Assembly: GCA_963422465.1 (NCBI GenBank)
Contig: OY730169.1
Span: forward strand, 744,001-808,000
DNA length: 64,000 nucleotides
Direction: 5' to 3'
DNA from: Lichina pygmaea
Taxonomy: Eukaryota; Ascomycota; Lichinomycetes; Lichinales; Lichinaceae
A model generated the notes under the pieces. It was not told the DNA's origin. It did not search any database and saw only the letters and a list, made by a program, of their open reading frames with translations. Shown one piece after another: positions 19,740-31,200 of this stretch (the stretch's first letter is position 1; the number at the start of each line of letters is the position of its first letter). Both the position numbers and the translations under genes were made by a program.

Positions 19740-22700
19740 GCTCATTGTTCTCAGGGATCCAGAGTCAGTTCTTGTAGAAGAGACAGTTATTTTCCAAGCT
19801 GCAGTCTGAGAGAGACACTTCTCAACTATGCCTGACACTATCCCTTAGCATCTGTGACACTGTTACTACTGGATCACCTTCAGCAAGGTTGTTATAGGCA
19901 GCTTGGATGATGTCTGAAAGAGGTGCAGCACCAGGTTCAGTGTCAACTGGTGCAGCTTCTAAACATCTCAGGATCTGGATAGGCTTGACTTGAACCTCTG
20001 AATGTGCAAGATTCTTGGGCTTGAGGATGACTTACTCCATGAAGTCTTGACAGGGATCACTGTCTGACAGGAGGTCTTGAGAATGTTGAGTGAGGGTGTC
20101 AGCCTTGCACTGACTGCCTGGACAGTAGCTGATCTTGAAATTGAAGTGTGACAAGAACTCACTCCAACAGGCTTGACAGCAGGAAAGGCACTTTGATGAC
20201 ATGAAGTACTCCAAGTTCTTATGATCAGAGATCACCTTGACAGGTTCTGGAGATCCTTCAAGCTCTGCTCACTATTCTTCAAAGGCATAGACAATTGCCA
20301 GTAACTCTTTGTTGTAGATCTTGTAGTTGTATTCTGCCAGCAGGTGGCAGTGTGACAAGAAGGCAACAGGGTGTAGAACTCCTTCATGGTCTGGCTGTGA
20401 CAGGACAGCACTAGAGACATAGTCAGAAGTGTCAGTCTCAACAACACACTCCTTCTCCAGATCAAAGTACTGCAGGATGGGTGCAGTGCTGAACACTTTC
20501 TTGATACTTTCAAACAAGCACTGCTCTGGGGTTTCCCACTTGAAGGTAACATTCTTCTTGGTCAGAGCTGTGAGCAGGGATGCAAGCTTGGCAAAGTCTT
20601 TGATGAACTGGCAGTAGAAGTTTGCAAAGGCAATAAAGCTCTGCACTTCCTTGAGACTGGCAGGAGGATTCTACTTCTTGATGGTGTCAGTCTTGGCTGG
20701 GTCCATGCTCACAGATCTGGGTCAGCCATCTTCAGTGGCAGACTGAATGATGAGGCCAAGGTACTTGACTTGATACACTTCAAAGTCACACTTGGAGATG
20801 TCAACTTGCAGGCTTGCATCTTGTAGTCAACTGAGAACAAGCTTGACATGCTTCTGGTATTCCTTGAGTGTCTGACTGTAGACAAGGATGTTATCCACAT
20901 AGGCAGTACCAAAGACGTCAAGGATGTCAGGTCCCAAAACATCATTGATGTAGTTCTGGAATGTGCTTGGAGTATTGGCAAGACCAAAAGGCATGACAAG
21001 GTATTCGTAGAGGCCTGAGTGTGTGCGGAACACAGTCTTCCATTCTTCACCTTCCTTCATCTGGATACAGTTGAAGGCACCAACAATGTCAAGCTTGGTG
21101 TACCACACAGCTTTGCAAAGCTGGTCCAACATCTCCCAGATCAGTGGCAGAGGGTAACAGTTCTTGATGATGATGGTGTTGAGTGCTCTGTAGTCTACAC
21201 AGAAACACAATCCACCTCCTGGCTTCTTGACAAAAAGGACTGGTGCAGCAGCAGGTGATGAAGATGCTTGAATGAAGCTCTTGTTCAGGTTCTCTGTCAG
21301 GTACTTCTTGAGAACTTCAAGTTCTTCTCTGCTTATTCTGTACAGAGGTCCAGAGGGTGCCTGGGTTTCTGGTTCCATCTTGATCTTGTGGTCAACTCCT
21401 GGGCGTAGAGAAGGAAGCTTGTCAGCGTCATCCTTGCTGAAGATGTCCAGGAACTTGTGGTACTGAGCAGGGAGAAGTGTGGCAGGATCCACACACTTCT
21501 TTGGCTTCAACACCTGCTCAATATCTCTCAGAGAAACACTGAACACCTGGTGATCTGGCTTGGCAGCAAGGAGAGAAAATACGGCAGCATTGATGGGGAT
21601 TGGCGTGGCAGAAAGAGGCTTGGGATTCTGAGACTTTCCAGCAGACATCTTGGCTTCAAGATCCAAAGAGATTGGATAGCCATTGTTTGACTTGAGGCAT
21701 GCAGATCAGTAGTGATCTGACTTGAACATGATTGAGGTGTTTGTCCAATCAATGTGTGGCCTGTGCTTCTGGAGCCATGGCATCCCCAGAATCACATCAT
21801 AGTGAAGACTAGGAGACACAAAGAGAGAGACTTCTTCCTGGTGTACACTATGTGCTGTGGTCATAATTGTCTTGGCAAGATGTGTGGTTTGTGATGTCTT
21901 GCCATCAAACAATCACAATGTGCGTGGGTAGGGGAGAGGTTCTTGGTGAAGAGATTGCGCAAAGGAAGCACCAATACAGCCAAATGCTGAACAGCCAGAG
22001 TTAATAAGAGTATTGCACTTGAATTTCCCATCTAGGATACAAGGAAGAAACAAGTACTTGCTGTCTAATTGCTGGTCTGGAGACAGATAGCCAATATGGA
22101 GATCTTTTTCATGTTCTTGGGTGTGATGATGACCAAGGACTACTTGTTTTCCAACTCTGGAGTAGTCTCAACAGTGGCAGACTTGGTGGTGGTTGTGGTG
22201 GTGGCAACAACAGGTATGCTTTTCACTGGACAGAAGGTTGAGACATGACCTTGGTTCCTACAGTAGAAGCAGAGGCCTTTGCTTTGGTGACATTCTCACT
22301 CTTCTGGCGTCAGCTTAGAGTGGCTGAGATCCATGGTAGGACTTGGTGGCTGTGGTGTGAAGGCTGGCTTGATGAACCCTAACTGTGGAACTGAGGCTTG
22401 GGTGGGAGGTGCTTGACATGGACAGTGAGAGTTGGCAGAAGTGGCACACAACTGGTTGTCCTGCAGCTGGCATTCCTCAACAAGCTTCTGATAGCTGATG
22501 TCCTTGAGGTTAATGCTGAAAAGCTGCTTGGCAAGCTCTTCAGAGACAGTGCATCAAAGATGGCACTTCAAGGCCTTGTTGTTGAAGCCTGTGTGTGGAG
22601 CATACTGATTGAACTCTGTGAAGAACTTGGCAAAGGAACAGTTGGCCTGACACAAGACAATAAGCTTTCTCTGAGCTAGGAACTCTGGGTCTGGGTCAGA

Positions 22701-23075
22701 GAAGGTGTTCCGGAGATCTTGGACAATGTTGTGCCAGTCAATGTACTGGCCAGCCGTGATCTTAGCTGAGATGTAGGACTGCGCAGTGCCAGTCGTGCAT
22801 GAAAAGACGTACGTAATCTGCGATGTTTCTGTGGGGTACCAGTCAGTGTTGAGTGTCATCTTGAGTGACAGTGACATGATGAAGCTCTCAAGCTTCTCAT
22901 ACATGATTTCCGTGTTTCTGCCATCACCACTGAAGATCTCTGGGTCAGCAGTGTGTTCAGACTTGGACTTGGGAGTGGTGTTGGCAGCTTGAATTTGCAT
23001 GAACTCTGCAAACATGTTGTGAAGGTACTCGTCATTTCCAGTAACTGGCATAGCTTGGTCTGGTTGTTGAGACAT
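19740..23075 (-). pseudogene. A1 Gag, protease, RT, RNase H and start of integrase (fossil)
   Basis: The minus strand, read from 23075 down, gives Gag (start MSQQPDQAMPV), a single degraded zinc-knuckle region near 22250, protease-like sequence with 'YDVILGMPWLQKHRPHIDW', a reverse transcriptase with LVMPFGLANTPSTFQ, an RNase H and the connection to integrase. It is broken in several places. B interrupts it at the left. Confidence 0.82.
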
Positions 23076-23133
23076 GACAAGGACATAAATGTGGCTTGGT
23101 GAAGTGTGTTATGGTTGGGTTGGTCTTTCGTAG

Positions 23134-23400
23134 TGTGACAAGGCAATAGCAGAGCAGAACTCAAGCCTAACTGATCCAGTAACCTTGACCTGACTTAGCT
23201 TGAGACTTGAGACTTGGATTGATGTACAAGACGAAAGACAAGGAAGGAAAAGAGAAAAGAAGAAGAGAAGAAGCTGGGGGAGCAGGAGAAGTTCTTATAG
23301 GCAGGGGATACAGCAGAGCAAACAGGCAACAGTGCAGATGGAACTTCCTGGCAAGGTGCATGACTTGTGCCAGATATGCAACTGGGCCAGAACTGTGACA
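23134..23400 (-). repeat. 5' LTR of A1
   Basis: A 267-bp LTR abutting the GAATA target duplication and ORF1 of LINE1 at 23401. It differs from the 3' LTR only by transitions. Confidence 0.9.
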
Positions 23401-23782
23401 GAATAGTGATTTGCTTGCTCAGGGATGGGTTGCTGTTCTGGATAGTCTGGCAAGTTTTTTCCAGGTTTTCTGGCTGGATGTCTGTGGTTCTGACTCCATG
23501 AATCAACACTGGGAATCTCTTGGGTTGGACAGTTGCTTCCTTGGTAAAAATAGCTGATATCCAGGCAGAGTCTTTCTCCAGAAAACTCTTGGTCTCTTGG
23601 GTTTCAGTGTTAATAAGAATGTCCCCTGAGGGAAGCTTTCTCACTGCTCTGACTTGTTTATTATAGGGACTGGGGAGTCTGTCTTGGAGAGCTTGAAAAA
23701 GCTGGATGTGAGTCCTGTTGGCCATATCAGGTGTCTGGTTACCAGGGTGGACAAGAACTTTCTTCAGAATCCTTGGAGCTTT
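23401..23782 (-). pseudogene. LINE1 ORF1, middle piece
   Basis: Encodes the stretch around MANRTHIQLFQALQDR, VRAVRKLPSGDILINTE and KRFPVLIHGVRT, which matches LINE4 ORF1 residues about 130-255 closely. It is bounded by the A1 insertion (left) and the LINE2 insertion (right, after the target duplication ATCCTTGGAGCT at 23771-23782). It is open throughout. Confidence 0.85.
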
Positions 23783-23954
23783 TTTATTTTTTATTTTTAT
23801 TTGATTCTTACACTGGTAGTAGCTTTACAGCCATGCAGATCTTCTAGCTAATAGTGAACTCCTTCAGAAAACCTTTGAAGGGATAAAAACTGAAGGCAGG
23901 GTGTGACTAGGGAATGTAACAAAAGGAATCTTGAAGTTTCTGGTAAGAGAAGAG

Positions 23955-25345
23955 AATCTAGGTATTGGATTGGGAATAGTGGAGTTTGAAAGCTAGATTA
24001 AACTGGTTTAGTCTTTTCAAAGACATAAACCAGTACAAGAACTTCTGTAGTAGCTCTGGGTTTGAAATAATAGTGGTGAAGTCTTGGGGATTAAAAGAGA
24101 CTTGTTGTCTTTGTCTTGAATAAAGAGAGCATGAAGAGGTGATATGTTTTGCAGTTTCTTCTGCTTGGCCACACACACATAGTGGGGTAGGGAAGTCAGG
24201 AACTCCAGCTCTGAAAAGAAAACTTGCCAGACCAATTCTTCCAGTCCTGATTTGCAGTAGCAGACTTGCCTCAGCTTTCTGTAACTCTTTGTAGAGCTTC
24301 AGATTGTTTTTGTGTGGCTTTTGACAGAAAGTCTGCCAGCCTGGATAGCTTCTTCTTTTCTTCTCTTCCCATTGGTCTTCCCACTCTTTAGTAACAAGCT
24401 TTTGTAGTTCTTTCTTTGAACTAGCCTGGTTAGTAGTTATTTGACTTAACCAAGTGAATTTCCACTTAGGAGAGATAGTTGAGGATTCCTTTAAAGGTTT
24501 CTTCAAGAGAGAGGCATAGCTGGAAATAGTGGAAAAGATACTGTCAAGAAAGTATTTGAGAGGGGAGTTTTGAATAGAAGAAAGAAAACAGGCAGTGCGA
24601 AATTTAAAGTATAGGTCTAGAGGTAGAAGAAAAAGCTCACTCTCTAATAGAAAAGAAGGAGTGGCTTTGAAGGCACCCCCAATAAGTCTTAGGTATCTGT
24701 TTTGAAATGAAACAAGAGAAGAGATATTGGAGGATTTTCTTAGAGGGTTAAACCAGATCCCCACTGCATAGCTCAGTAGAGATCTCAGTATAGCAGTGTA
24801 CACCAGACGTGATGTGTGAACTGGAAAGCCCCAAGTAGAATAGGAAGTTCTAGAAAGAGAAGAGAGTGCTTTCTGTGCTTTTTGAAGAATAATCCTCTGG
24901 TGTTTGTGCCAGTGGAGCTTTGCATCTAGGTACACTCCAAGTACTCACACTTCTTCTTTTGGTTTGAGAATCACATTCCCCAGTCTGAGCTTGAGCTGAA
25001 GATTGTCTGATCTTCTTCTGGAAAAATGAAGTATTTCATATTTCTCAGGTGAGAAGACTATTCCATGTCTTGCAGCCCAGGATAGACATTTGTGGTGTGT
25101 GTTCTTTAACTTCAGAAGGTTACTTTTCAAGGAGTGACCAAAAGCAAGCAGATTTGTATCATCTGCAAACTCCAGGGCAGATACACCAGAAGAGGGAGTA
25201 TGCACAGTCTCATGCAATTCAGAAATGTAGAATAGAAAAAGAATAGAGGATAATGGAGAACCTTGAGGAACTCCACAATGAATAGGAATAGAATAAGACT
25301 CAGAATCATCAAAGACAAGAGTGGTAGAGCGCTTATCACAGAAGG
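23955..25345 (-). pseudogene. LINE2 ORF2, 5'-truncated
   Basis: Begins inside the RT domain at FCDKRSTTLVFDDSE and keeps the second half of the RT with CGVPQGS and FADDTNLL, the thumb and the C-terminal Cys/His motif (CVCGQAEETAKHI...C), ending MSLKRLNQFNLAFK.... One stop (TGA, about 24943-24945) interrupts it. The endonuclease and the first half of the RT are absent. Confidence 0.85.
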
Positions 25346-26459
25346 CCACAGTCGTACTATGCCAGAACATAGTGTAGAGTTGGCACCCCCCCACAGGGTC
25401 TCTACCACACTTTCCCACAGTCCCGAGGTCTCTTGCACTCCGCCATACGTGCTCACCCCTGGGATCCTGCTTCGGAGCGCTGGGTCACCAGCCCAGAGCC
25501 CACGCTCCAACTGTAGTTTGCTCCCTGAGCTTGTCGTTTGCAGCCTAAGCCTGCACTCCGTACGAACCGGCATGCGCATCTGTCCTCTCGGGCTATATAG
25601 ACAGTCTTGTAGTAGGCCCAGGCCCTACCTCTGTCACTGCCATTATATGCCACACCTCGCAGTTGTTAACTGTTTCACGTTACCTTCGCAGATCTCTCGT
25701 ACAAAGGCCGACCATGCCTCGCAGGCATTACGGACTCTGCAGGCTGTGCCAGCACCTGCAGGGCTGTCTTTCCAGCCCACTAACCAAGTAGGGAGGAGTT
25801 CTCCTTGGTCCACTGTCGCCTGTGGGGCCCCGGTTGCACCTGTTGGCCCACTGGATAACCCAGTCCCCTGGCCCCAGATTGTGGATTGTACGAAGAGACT
25901 TCGTGGCAAGGCCTTAGGCAAAACCATCAAGCCAGCACTTTGGCTATCACACGGCCCTTAGGCACTGGAGCGGCGACGTCTCGTACGACCACTCTCCTTC
26001 TTTAACAGGTGGTCTGCGTTCGATTAACAACGCCGCGGTGCCAAGGCCACTCCCCCCCTAGCAGATCCTCACGCGTTAGCTGGAGACTCTGCTAGGAGGG
26101 TGACATGACGAGAACTCCTCTCGACTACTCCAGAGGTGCCCTATCAGACGCCTAGACTTCACATCCACCAGCTGTGGGGCTGGCTTCAGGCTGTAGCGTA
26201 CACGGTAGTTGTCTGTCGGGTGGTTTTCATCTTCCAAGCTTGGTCGCAGTCCTCTGTTCTGCTGTAGCTGTTTCACGGGGGCGTCCAGGGTGCCTGCGCA
26301 ACACCTCCGGTGGCCTGTCGCTCCGCAACACCAGCAGCTCGACCGGTGACTCGATTAGCTCTCAGTGCAGCGACTACGAGCAGCCTGGGAAGCCGCCCAC
26401 CATCGACTGCCCCGAGGTTCCCAGCCTGCACCACGTGGAGGTTCGAGTCGTTGCAGGCC
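25346..26459 (-). other. Non-LINE GC-rich passenger of LINE2
   Basis: 1114 bp of clearly higher GC than the surrounding elements, present nowhere else in the window. No tRNA or rRNA core is recognised. No long convincing protein was found. About 26290-26458 on the plus strand has a codon-like pattern with mostly C or G at third positions (words SGGLSLRNTSSSTGDSISS), and 26076-26276 on the minus strand is also open. It may come from a host transcript or a structural RNA. Identity unknown. Confidence 0.6.
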
Positions 26460-26857
26460 ATCCTTGGAGCTAGAGGGATTTGAGCTGGGATATGTTTCTG
26501 AACAGCCTGGGCATATGATGGCTTAGATTCTTGCTTGTCTAGCCGCTTGTTAATATTCTCCAGCTTCTGGAAAATCTTGTTGGTCAGACCAGTGGGGAGA
26601 GACTGGGTTTTGGTGGACTGAGCTTCATTAGTACAAGAGTTTTTCTTAATATTCTCCCAGCTTTTCAGTACAGATTCTGGGGTAGCTTGAGTCTTGAGCC
26701 ATGAGTCCAGTAGGTTGTAGTCATTCTGGAGAGCTGGATAGAAGGTAGAAGAGCTAGGCTGAGTACCAGCAGAACTGGGAGCTGGCATTGTTGGAGAAGG
26801 TGTTGTTTTTCTGGTAGTGTTCTGGGAGAAGTCTGGTTTCTTCTTTTTGACAGGCAT
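26460..26857 (-). pseudogene. LINE1 ORF1, N-terminal piece
   Basis: Starts at ATG 26857-26855 (MPVKKKKPDFSQ), aligned with LINE4 MAPKKKKPTSS. It has a lysine-rich start, a Ser/Pro/Thr-rich segment, NDYNLLDSWLKTQ and a predicted short coiled coil (IFQKLENINKRLDKQE). It ends at the LINE2 target duplication. No stop is seen in this piece. Confidence 0.85.
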
Positions 26858-27493
26858 AGGGTAGGTAACCTGCACAGTGGGTTGTTCACAAAGGGTCACC
26901 TGGTTCCTAGCAGTAATTGCACAATCCTGGGACCACTCCCCAAGACTGTACTTTCCTGGGCAGTCTTTTCCAACTAGACTCTAGGGAAATCTGGCTGTAT
27001 TAACTCAAGCTGGAGACCACACCCCCTGCCTGAGCTTTCCTAGAGTTTTTCAACTCTACCAGCACTAGAGGCAAGCTCTAAACTATTTCTCTTATCCTGG
27101 GAGCCCTGATCTCCTTGATGCTAGATGTTTCTCTTAAGAGAAGCTCAAGCTGTTATCTCTGTCTGACTGGGAGTACTTGCTCAATCCTGGGACCACACCC
27201 CAAGACTGAGTGTTCCTAGGTAATTGGGGCCTGTCCCCAGTCTTTCAGAATCCCACTGGCCACTCTCTGCCTTGTTATAGATAGTCTGTTGGTTGTTGAA
27301 GTTGAAGATCAAAGATTCAGAGATCACAACTTTTGACAAACAGGCTGGGTTACCCAAAGTGATGGGTTTTCACCTTAAGTTTTTGGTGGTTCCCAACAGA
27401 TACTCACTTGGTTTCCAGAACTTCTCACAAAGTCCGGTGATTATCAGAAGTGATGGTCCTTGAACGTAGTGGTACTGGGAAGAGTTGACGACG
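26858..27493 (-). promoter_or_regulatory. LINE1 5' UTR with repeated modules
   Basis: About 635 bp without a gene. On the minus strand it contains three degenerate copies of a roughly 50-bp module with the core TCTTGGGG..TGGTCCCAGGA (about 26918-26965, 27002-27055, 27170-27225). LINE4 has two copies of the same module in its 5' UTR. The end nearest the target duplication includes TTCAAGGACCATCA, shared with LINE4. An internal promoter role is inferred from the repetition and the position. Confidence 0.5.
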
Positions 27494-27622
27494 ACACACA
27501 AGACACTAGTGACAATAGCAAGAGAGTTACCCCACTTGCTATTTATCTATTAAGTCTCTGCTCTTCTTACTCAGACACACAGACCACCCACATTCTGTGT
27601 GAACATGGACTGGCTCTTAACA
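27494..27622 (+). repeat. 3' LTR of D, right part
   Basis: After the LINE1 target duplication the D LTR continues with the block 'gagagttaccccac..g' shared with the C LTRs and ends CTCTTAACA at 27622, the same TTAACA end as C. The remainder of the flank is not C- or D-like. Confidence 0.8.
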
Positions 27623-27987
27623 AGTATAACCCACCTGAGCCTGGGCAGCCAACTTTGTCAGATCATGATTCAAGCTCAGAAGAATCAGGTGCCAGCAAGT
27701 TACCTGTTGGGATGTCCAGCAGAGAGAAGAAGAAGGCCACTAGGCCTGGGGACAGTCTGAATATAGTGTTTGAGCCATACACCTGTTACTTCTTCTGGCT
27801 GTTCAAAGAAAAGAAGAGTGCTAGTGCAGCCAAGTGGCTCAGGTTGTTCACATATCAGATGGACTGAAATCCTGACAGAGAGCCTATCTCCTCCACCCAG
27901 TGGCTGTATGTGTTTGACTTCCACCTCTGAGGTATTGCCACAGTATGGACTGAGCAAAACACAACTATCTGGGGTATCCTTTCAGAT
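27623..27987 (+). other. Unassigned 365-bp remnant, possibly gag-like
   Basis: This lies between the D LTR and the A2 LTR. The plus strand is open to 27867 and encodes words such as SDHDSSSEESGASKLPVG and YTCYFFWLFKEKKSASAAKW. These could be a capsid-type stretch of element E, whose pol appears at 42694, but no direct link is visible. No other feature is seen. Confidence 0.3.
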
Positions 27988-28254
27988 TGTGACAAGGCAA
28001 TGGCAGAGCAGAACTTGAGCCTAACTGATTCAGTAATCTTGACCTGACTTGGCTTGAGACTTGAGACTTGGATTGATGTACAAGACGAAAGACAAGGAAG
28101 GAAAAGAGAAAAGAAGAAGAGAAGAAGCTGGGGGAGTAGGAGAAGTTCTTATAGGTAGGGGATACAGCAGAGCAAGCTTGCAACAGTGCAGATGGAACTT
28201 CCTGGCAAGGTGTGTGACTTGTGCCAGATATGCAACTGGGCCAGAACCATGACA

Positions 28255-31200
28255 TTACCCCCCTCCTTCACATGGCGAACTTCTGTGAGCCTCAGGCCGC
28301 TTGTGGGTGTAGTTCTGTGGCTGTGGTTTCCTTGGGTATTTCTCATGGAAGTTGTAGATAGTGTCTTTGGTGTTGTCAAGATGCTCAATAGACTTTTCAG
28401 TGGTATCTTCAATTAGCCATCCGGACTATTTGACCAGGTACTTGAACTTCTGTCAAGACATTACTGGCTTGGAGTCAAGGATTTCTTCAACCTGGAACTC
28501 TTCATCTGTGTCTTGACTAATGACAGGGCCAGAGTGTTCATTTGATTAGCCAGGGATAGGATTAGCAGGTGTCAGATGTAGAAGGGAAACATGAAAGACA
28601 GGGTGGATCTTGAGAGTGTGTGGAAGCTCCAGATGGCAGGCACAGCTTCCGACTATCTTCAACACCTTGAATAGTCCAATCCACTTGTTGTCAAGCTTTT
28701 TGCATGGGTGGCATGTCCTGATGTTCTTAGTATTCAGCCAAACAAGATCTCCAGTTTGATAGGACAGTGACAGGACTCAATGCAAATTGGCGGTGTGAGC
28801 TTGAGCTTCCTGGGATAGTCGGAGTTCAGCTTGCAACTGTTCCAGAATCTGCGTCATTTCTCCAGAGATTTCTATAGTATCTTGGTTGCAGGCTTCACTC
28901 ATAGGTGTGATGCTGAGCTGTGGATGGAACTCTTTGTTGGTAAAAAACAGTGACATGCCAGAGGAATCAGACTAGGAGTTGTTCTGCATGAACTCTGCCA
29001 GAGGAAGCTATTGGACCTAGTCATCTTGGAGATAGTTGACATAGAATCTCAGGTAGTGTTCAAGCTCCTGATTCTCTTGTTCTGTCTGACTATCTGTCTC
29101 TGGGTGGTGTCCTGAGGATAGTTGTAACATGATGTCAAGATGGGCACAGAGTGCTTTCCAGAATAAGCTGACAAACTGACCTCCTCTGTCTAAGACAATA
29201 CTCCTGGGTAAGCCATGGGTATAGACAACAAACTGGATGAACATCCAGACAAGATGCGAGGTTGTCATCTCAGCACATGGCACAAAGTGGTGTTCTTTGG
29301 TGAGACAGTCAGTGATGACCCAGATGTGCTTGGCACCAGGGAAGCAGGCATCTCTTGACTTGGGCAAGTCAGTAATGAAATCCATAGCCAGATCCTGCCA
29401 ACACTGCTGAGGCATGGGAAGAGACAGCAGCTCTCCTTGGCAATCACAGGCAGACTTTGCTTGAGAGCAGACATGACAATTCCTGATGTACTGTTGTATG
29501 ATGTTCACTATCTTTGGCCAATAGTACCAATAAGATAGGAGATTGTAGGTCTTGGCAATCCCAGTGTGGCCAGCTATTGCTTGGTCATGGGCTTCTTGGA
29601 ACAGGTGTAGGTGTAGCTCATCATTCTCAGGGATCCAGAGTCAGTTCTTGTAGAAAAGACAGTCATTTTCCAAGCTGCAGTCTGAGAGAGACACTTCTTG
29701 ACTGTGCCTGACACTATCCCTTAGCATCTGTGACACTGTTACCACTGGATCACCTTCAGCAAGGTTGTTATAGGCAGCTTGGATGATGTCTGAAAGAGGT
29801 GTAGAACCAGGTTCAGTGTTAACTGGTGCAGTTTCTGAACATCTCAGGATCCAGATAGGCTTGACTTGAACCTCTGAATGTGCAAGATTCTTGGGCTTGA
29901 GGATGACTTACTCCATGAAGTCTTGACAGGGATCACTGTCTGACAGGAGGTCTTGAGAATGTTGAGTGAGGGTGTCAGCCTTGCACTGACTGCCTGGACA
30001 GTAGCTGATCTTGAAATTGAAGTGTGACAAGAACTCACTCCAACAGGCTTGACAGCAGGAAAGGCACTTTGATGACATGAAGTACTCCAAGTTCTTATGA
30101 TCAGAGATCACCTTGACAGGTTCTGGAGATCCTTCAAGCTCTGCTCACTATTCTTCAAAGGCATAGACAATTGCCAGTAACTCTTTGTTGTAGATCTTGT
30201 AGTTGTATTCTGCCGGCAGGTGGCAGTGTGACAAGAAGGCAACAGGGTGTAGAACTCCTTCATAGTCTGGCTGTGACAGGACAGCACCAGAGACATAGTC
30301 AGAAGTGTCAGTCTCAACAACGCACTCCTTCTCCAGATCAAAGTACTGCAGGATGGGTGCAGTGCTGAACACTTTCTTGATACTTTCAAACAAGCACTGC
30401 TCTGGGGTTTCCCACTTGAAGGCAACATTCTTCTTGGTCAGAGCTGTGAGCAGGGATACAAGCTTGGCAAAGTCTTTGATAAACCAGTGGTAGAAGTTTG
30501 CAAAGGCAATGAAGCTCTGCACTTCCTTGAGACTGGCAGGAGGATTCCACTCCTTGATGGCATCAGTCTTGGCTGGGTCCATACTCACAGATCTGGGTCA
30601 GCCATCTTCAGTGGCAGACTGAATGATGAGGTCAAGGTACTTGACTTGATGCACTTCAAAGTCACACTTGGAGATGTCAACTTACAGGCTTGCATCTTGT
30701 AGTCAACTGAGAACAAGCTTGACATGCTTCTGGTATTCCTTGAGTGTCTGACTGTAGACAAGGATATTATCCACATAGGTAGTGCTAAAGACATCAAGAA
30801 TGTCAGGTCCCAAAACATCATTGATGTAGTTCTGGAACATGCTTGGAGTATTGGCAAGACCAAAGGGCATGACAAGGTATTCGTAGAGGCCTGAGCGTGT
30901 GTGGAACACAGTCTTCCATTCTTCACCTTCCTTCATCCAGATACAGTTGAAGGCACCAACAATGTCAAGCTTGGTGTACCATACAGCTTTGCAAAGCTGG
31001 TCCAACATCTCCCAGATCAGTGGCAGGGGGTAACAGTTCTTGATGGTGATAGTGTTGAGTGCTCTGTAGTCTACACAGAAACATAATCCACCTTCTGGCT
31101 TCTTGACAAAAAGGACTGGTGCAGCAGTAGGTGATGAAGATGCTTGAATGAAGTCCTTGTTCAGGTTCTCTGTCAGGTACTTCTTGAGAACTTTGAGTTC

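Larger units (their letters stand above)
11571..23400 (-). mobile_element. Ty3/gypsy chromovirus, family A, copy A1 (split by B)
   Basis: A minus-strand LTR retrotransposon. LTRs of 267 bp lie at 11571-11837 (3') and 23134-23400 (5'), with a 5-bp target duplication GAATA at 11566-11570 and 23401-23405. It sits in ORF1 of LINE1. Without the inserted element B its length is about 5.3 kb. Order on the minus strand: gag (about 23075-22250), protease (about 21910-21700), reverse transcriptase (about 21400-20700), RNase H (about 20650-20030), integrase (across the B insertion, about 19900-12590) and a chromodomain (about 12110-11880). Family A has no opposite-strand ORF and no LTR inverted-repeat array. 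It is broken at many points (ten or more). The two LTRs differ by about 5%, all transitions. Confidence 0.92.
23783..26459 (-). mobile_element. LINE2: composite LINE fused to 1.1 kb of unrelated sequence
   Basis: One insertion unit on the minus strand, flanked by a perfect 12-bp duplication ATCCTTGGAGCT (23771-23782 and 26460-26471). Its 3' part (23783-25345) is LINE tail, 3' UTR and the last 460 or so codons of ORF2, very close to LINE4 in sequence. At 25345 it switches, at a 4-5 base overlap (GAAGG), to GC-rich sequence without LINE similarity, which reaches the 5' target duplication. The ORF2 part has an in-frame TGA near 24944 at what is a CGA codon in LINE4. Such composites can arise when the reverse transcriptase jumps to another RNA. 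It is a recent insertion. Confidence 0.88.
7524..27493 (-). mobile_element. LINE1: Tad/jockey-like non-LTR retrotransposon, split by nested insertions
   Basis: A full-length LINE on the minus strand, inserted into the D 3' LTR. It is flanked by an 11-bp target duplication ACACACAAGAC at 7513-7523 and 27494-27504. Own sequence: 7524-11570 (A-rich tail, 3' UTR, ORF2, end of ORF1), 23401-23782 (middle of ORF1) and 26460-27493 (start of ORF1, 5' UTR). The gaps hold gypsy elements A1 with B, and the composite LINE2. Taking one copy of each target duplication, the three ORF1 pieces sum to 1401 nt, an exact multiple of three, so the insertions explain the split fully. ORF2 is open. ORF1 has at least two in-frame stops in its last third. 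Confidence 0.9.

Noticed and set aside
25263-25961. A 232-codon plus-strand open frame
   Set aside because: It crosses the LINE/passenger junction at 25345 and its first part is antisense to LINE ORF2, so it is not a natural gene.
27460-27867. A 135-codon plus-strand open frame
   Set aside because: Its first part runs through the LINE1 5' end and the D LTR; only the last part, in 27623-27867, may be a remnant of another element.
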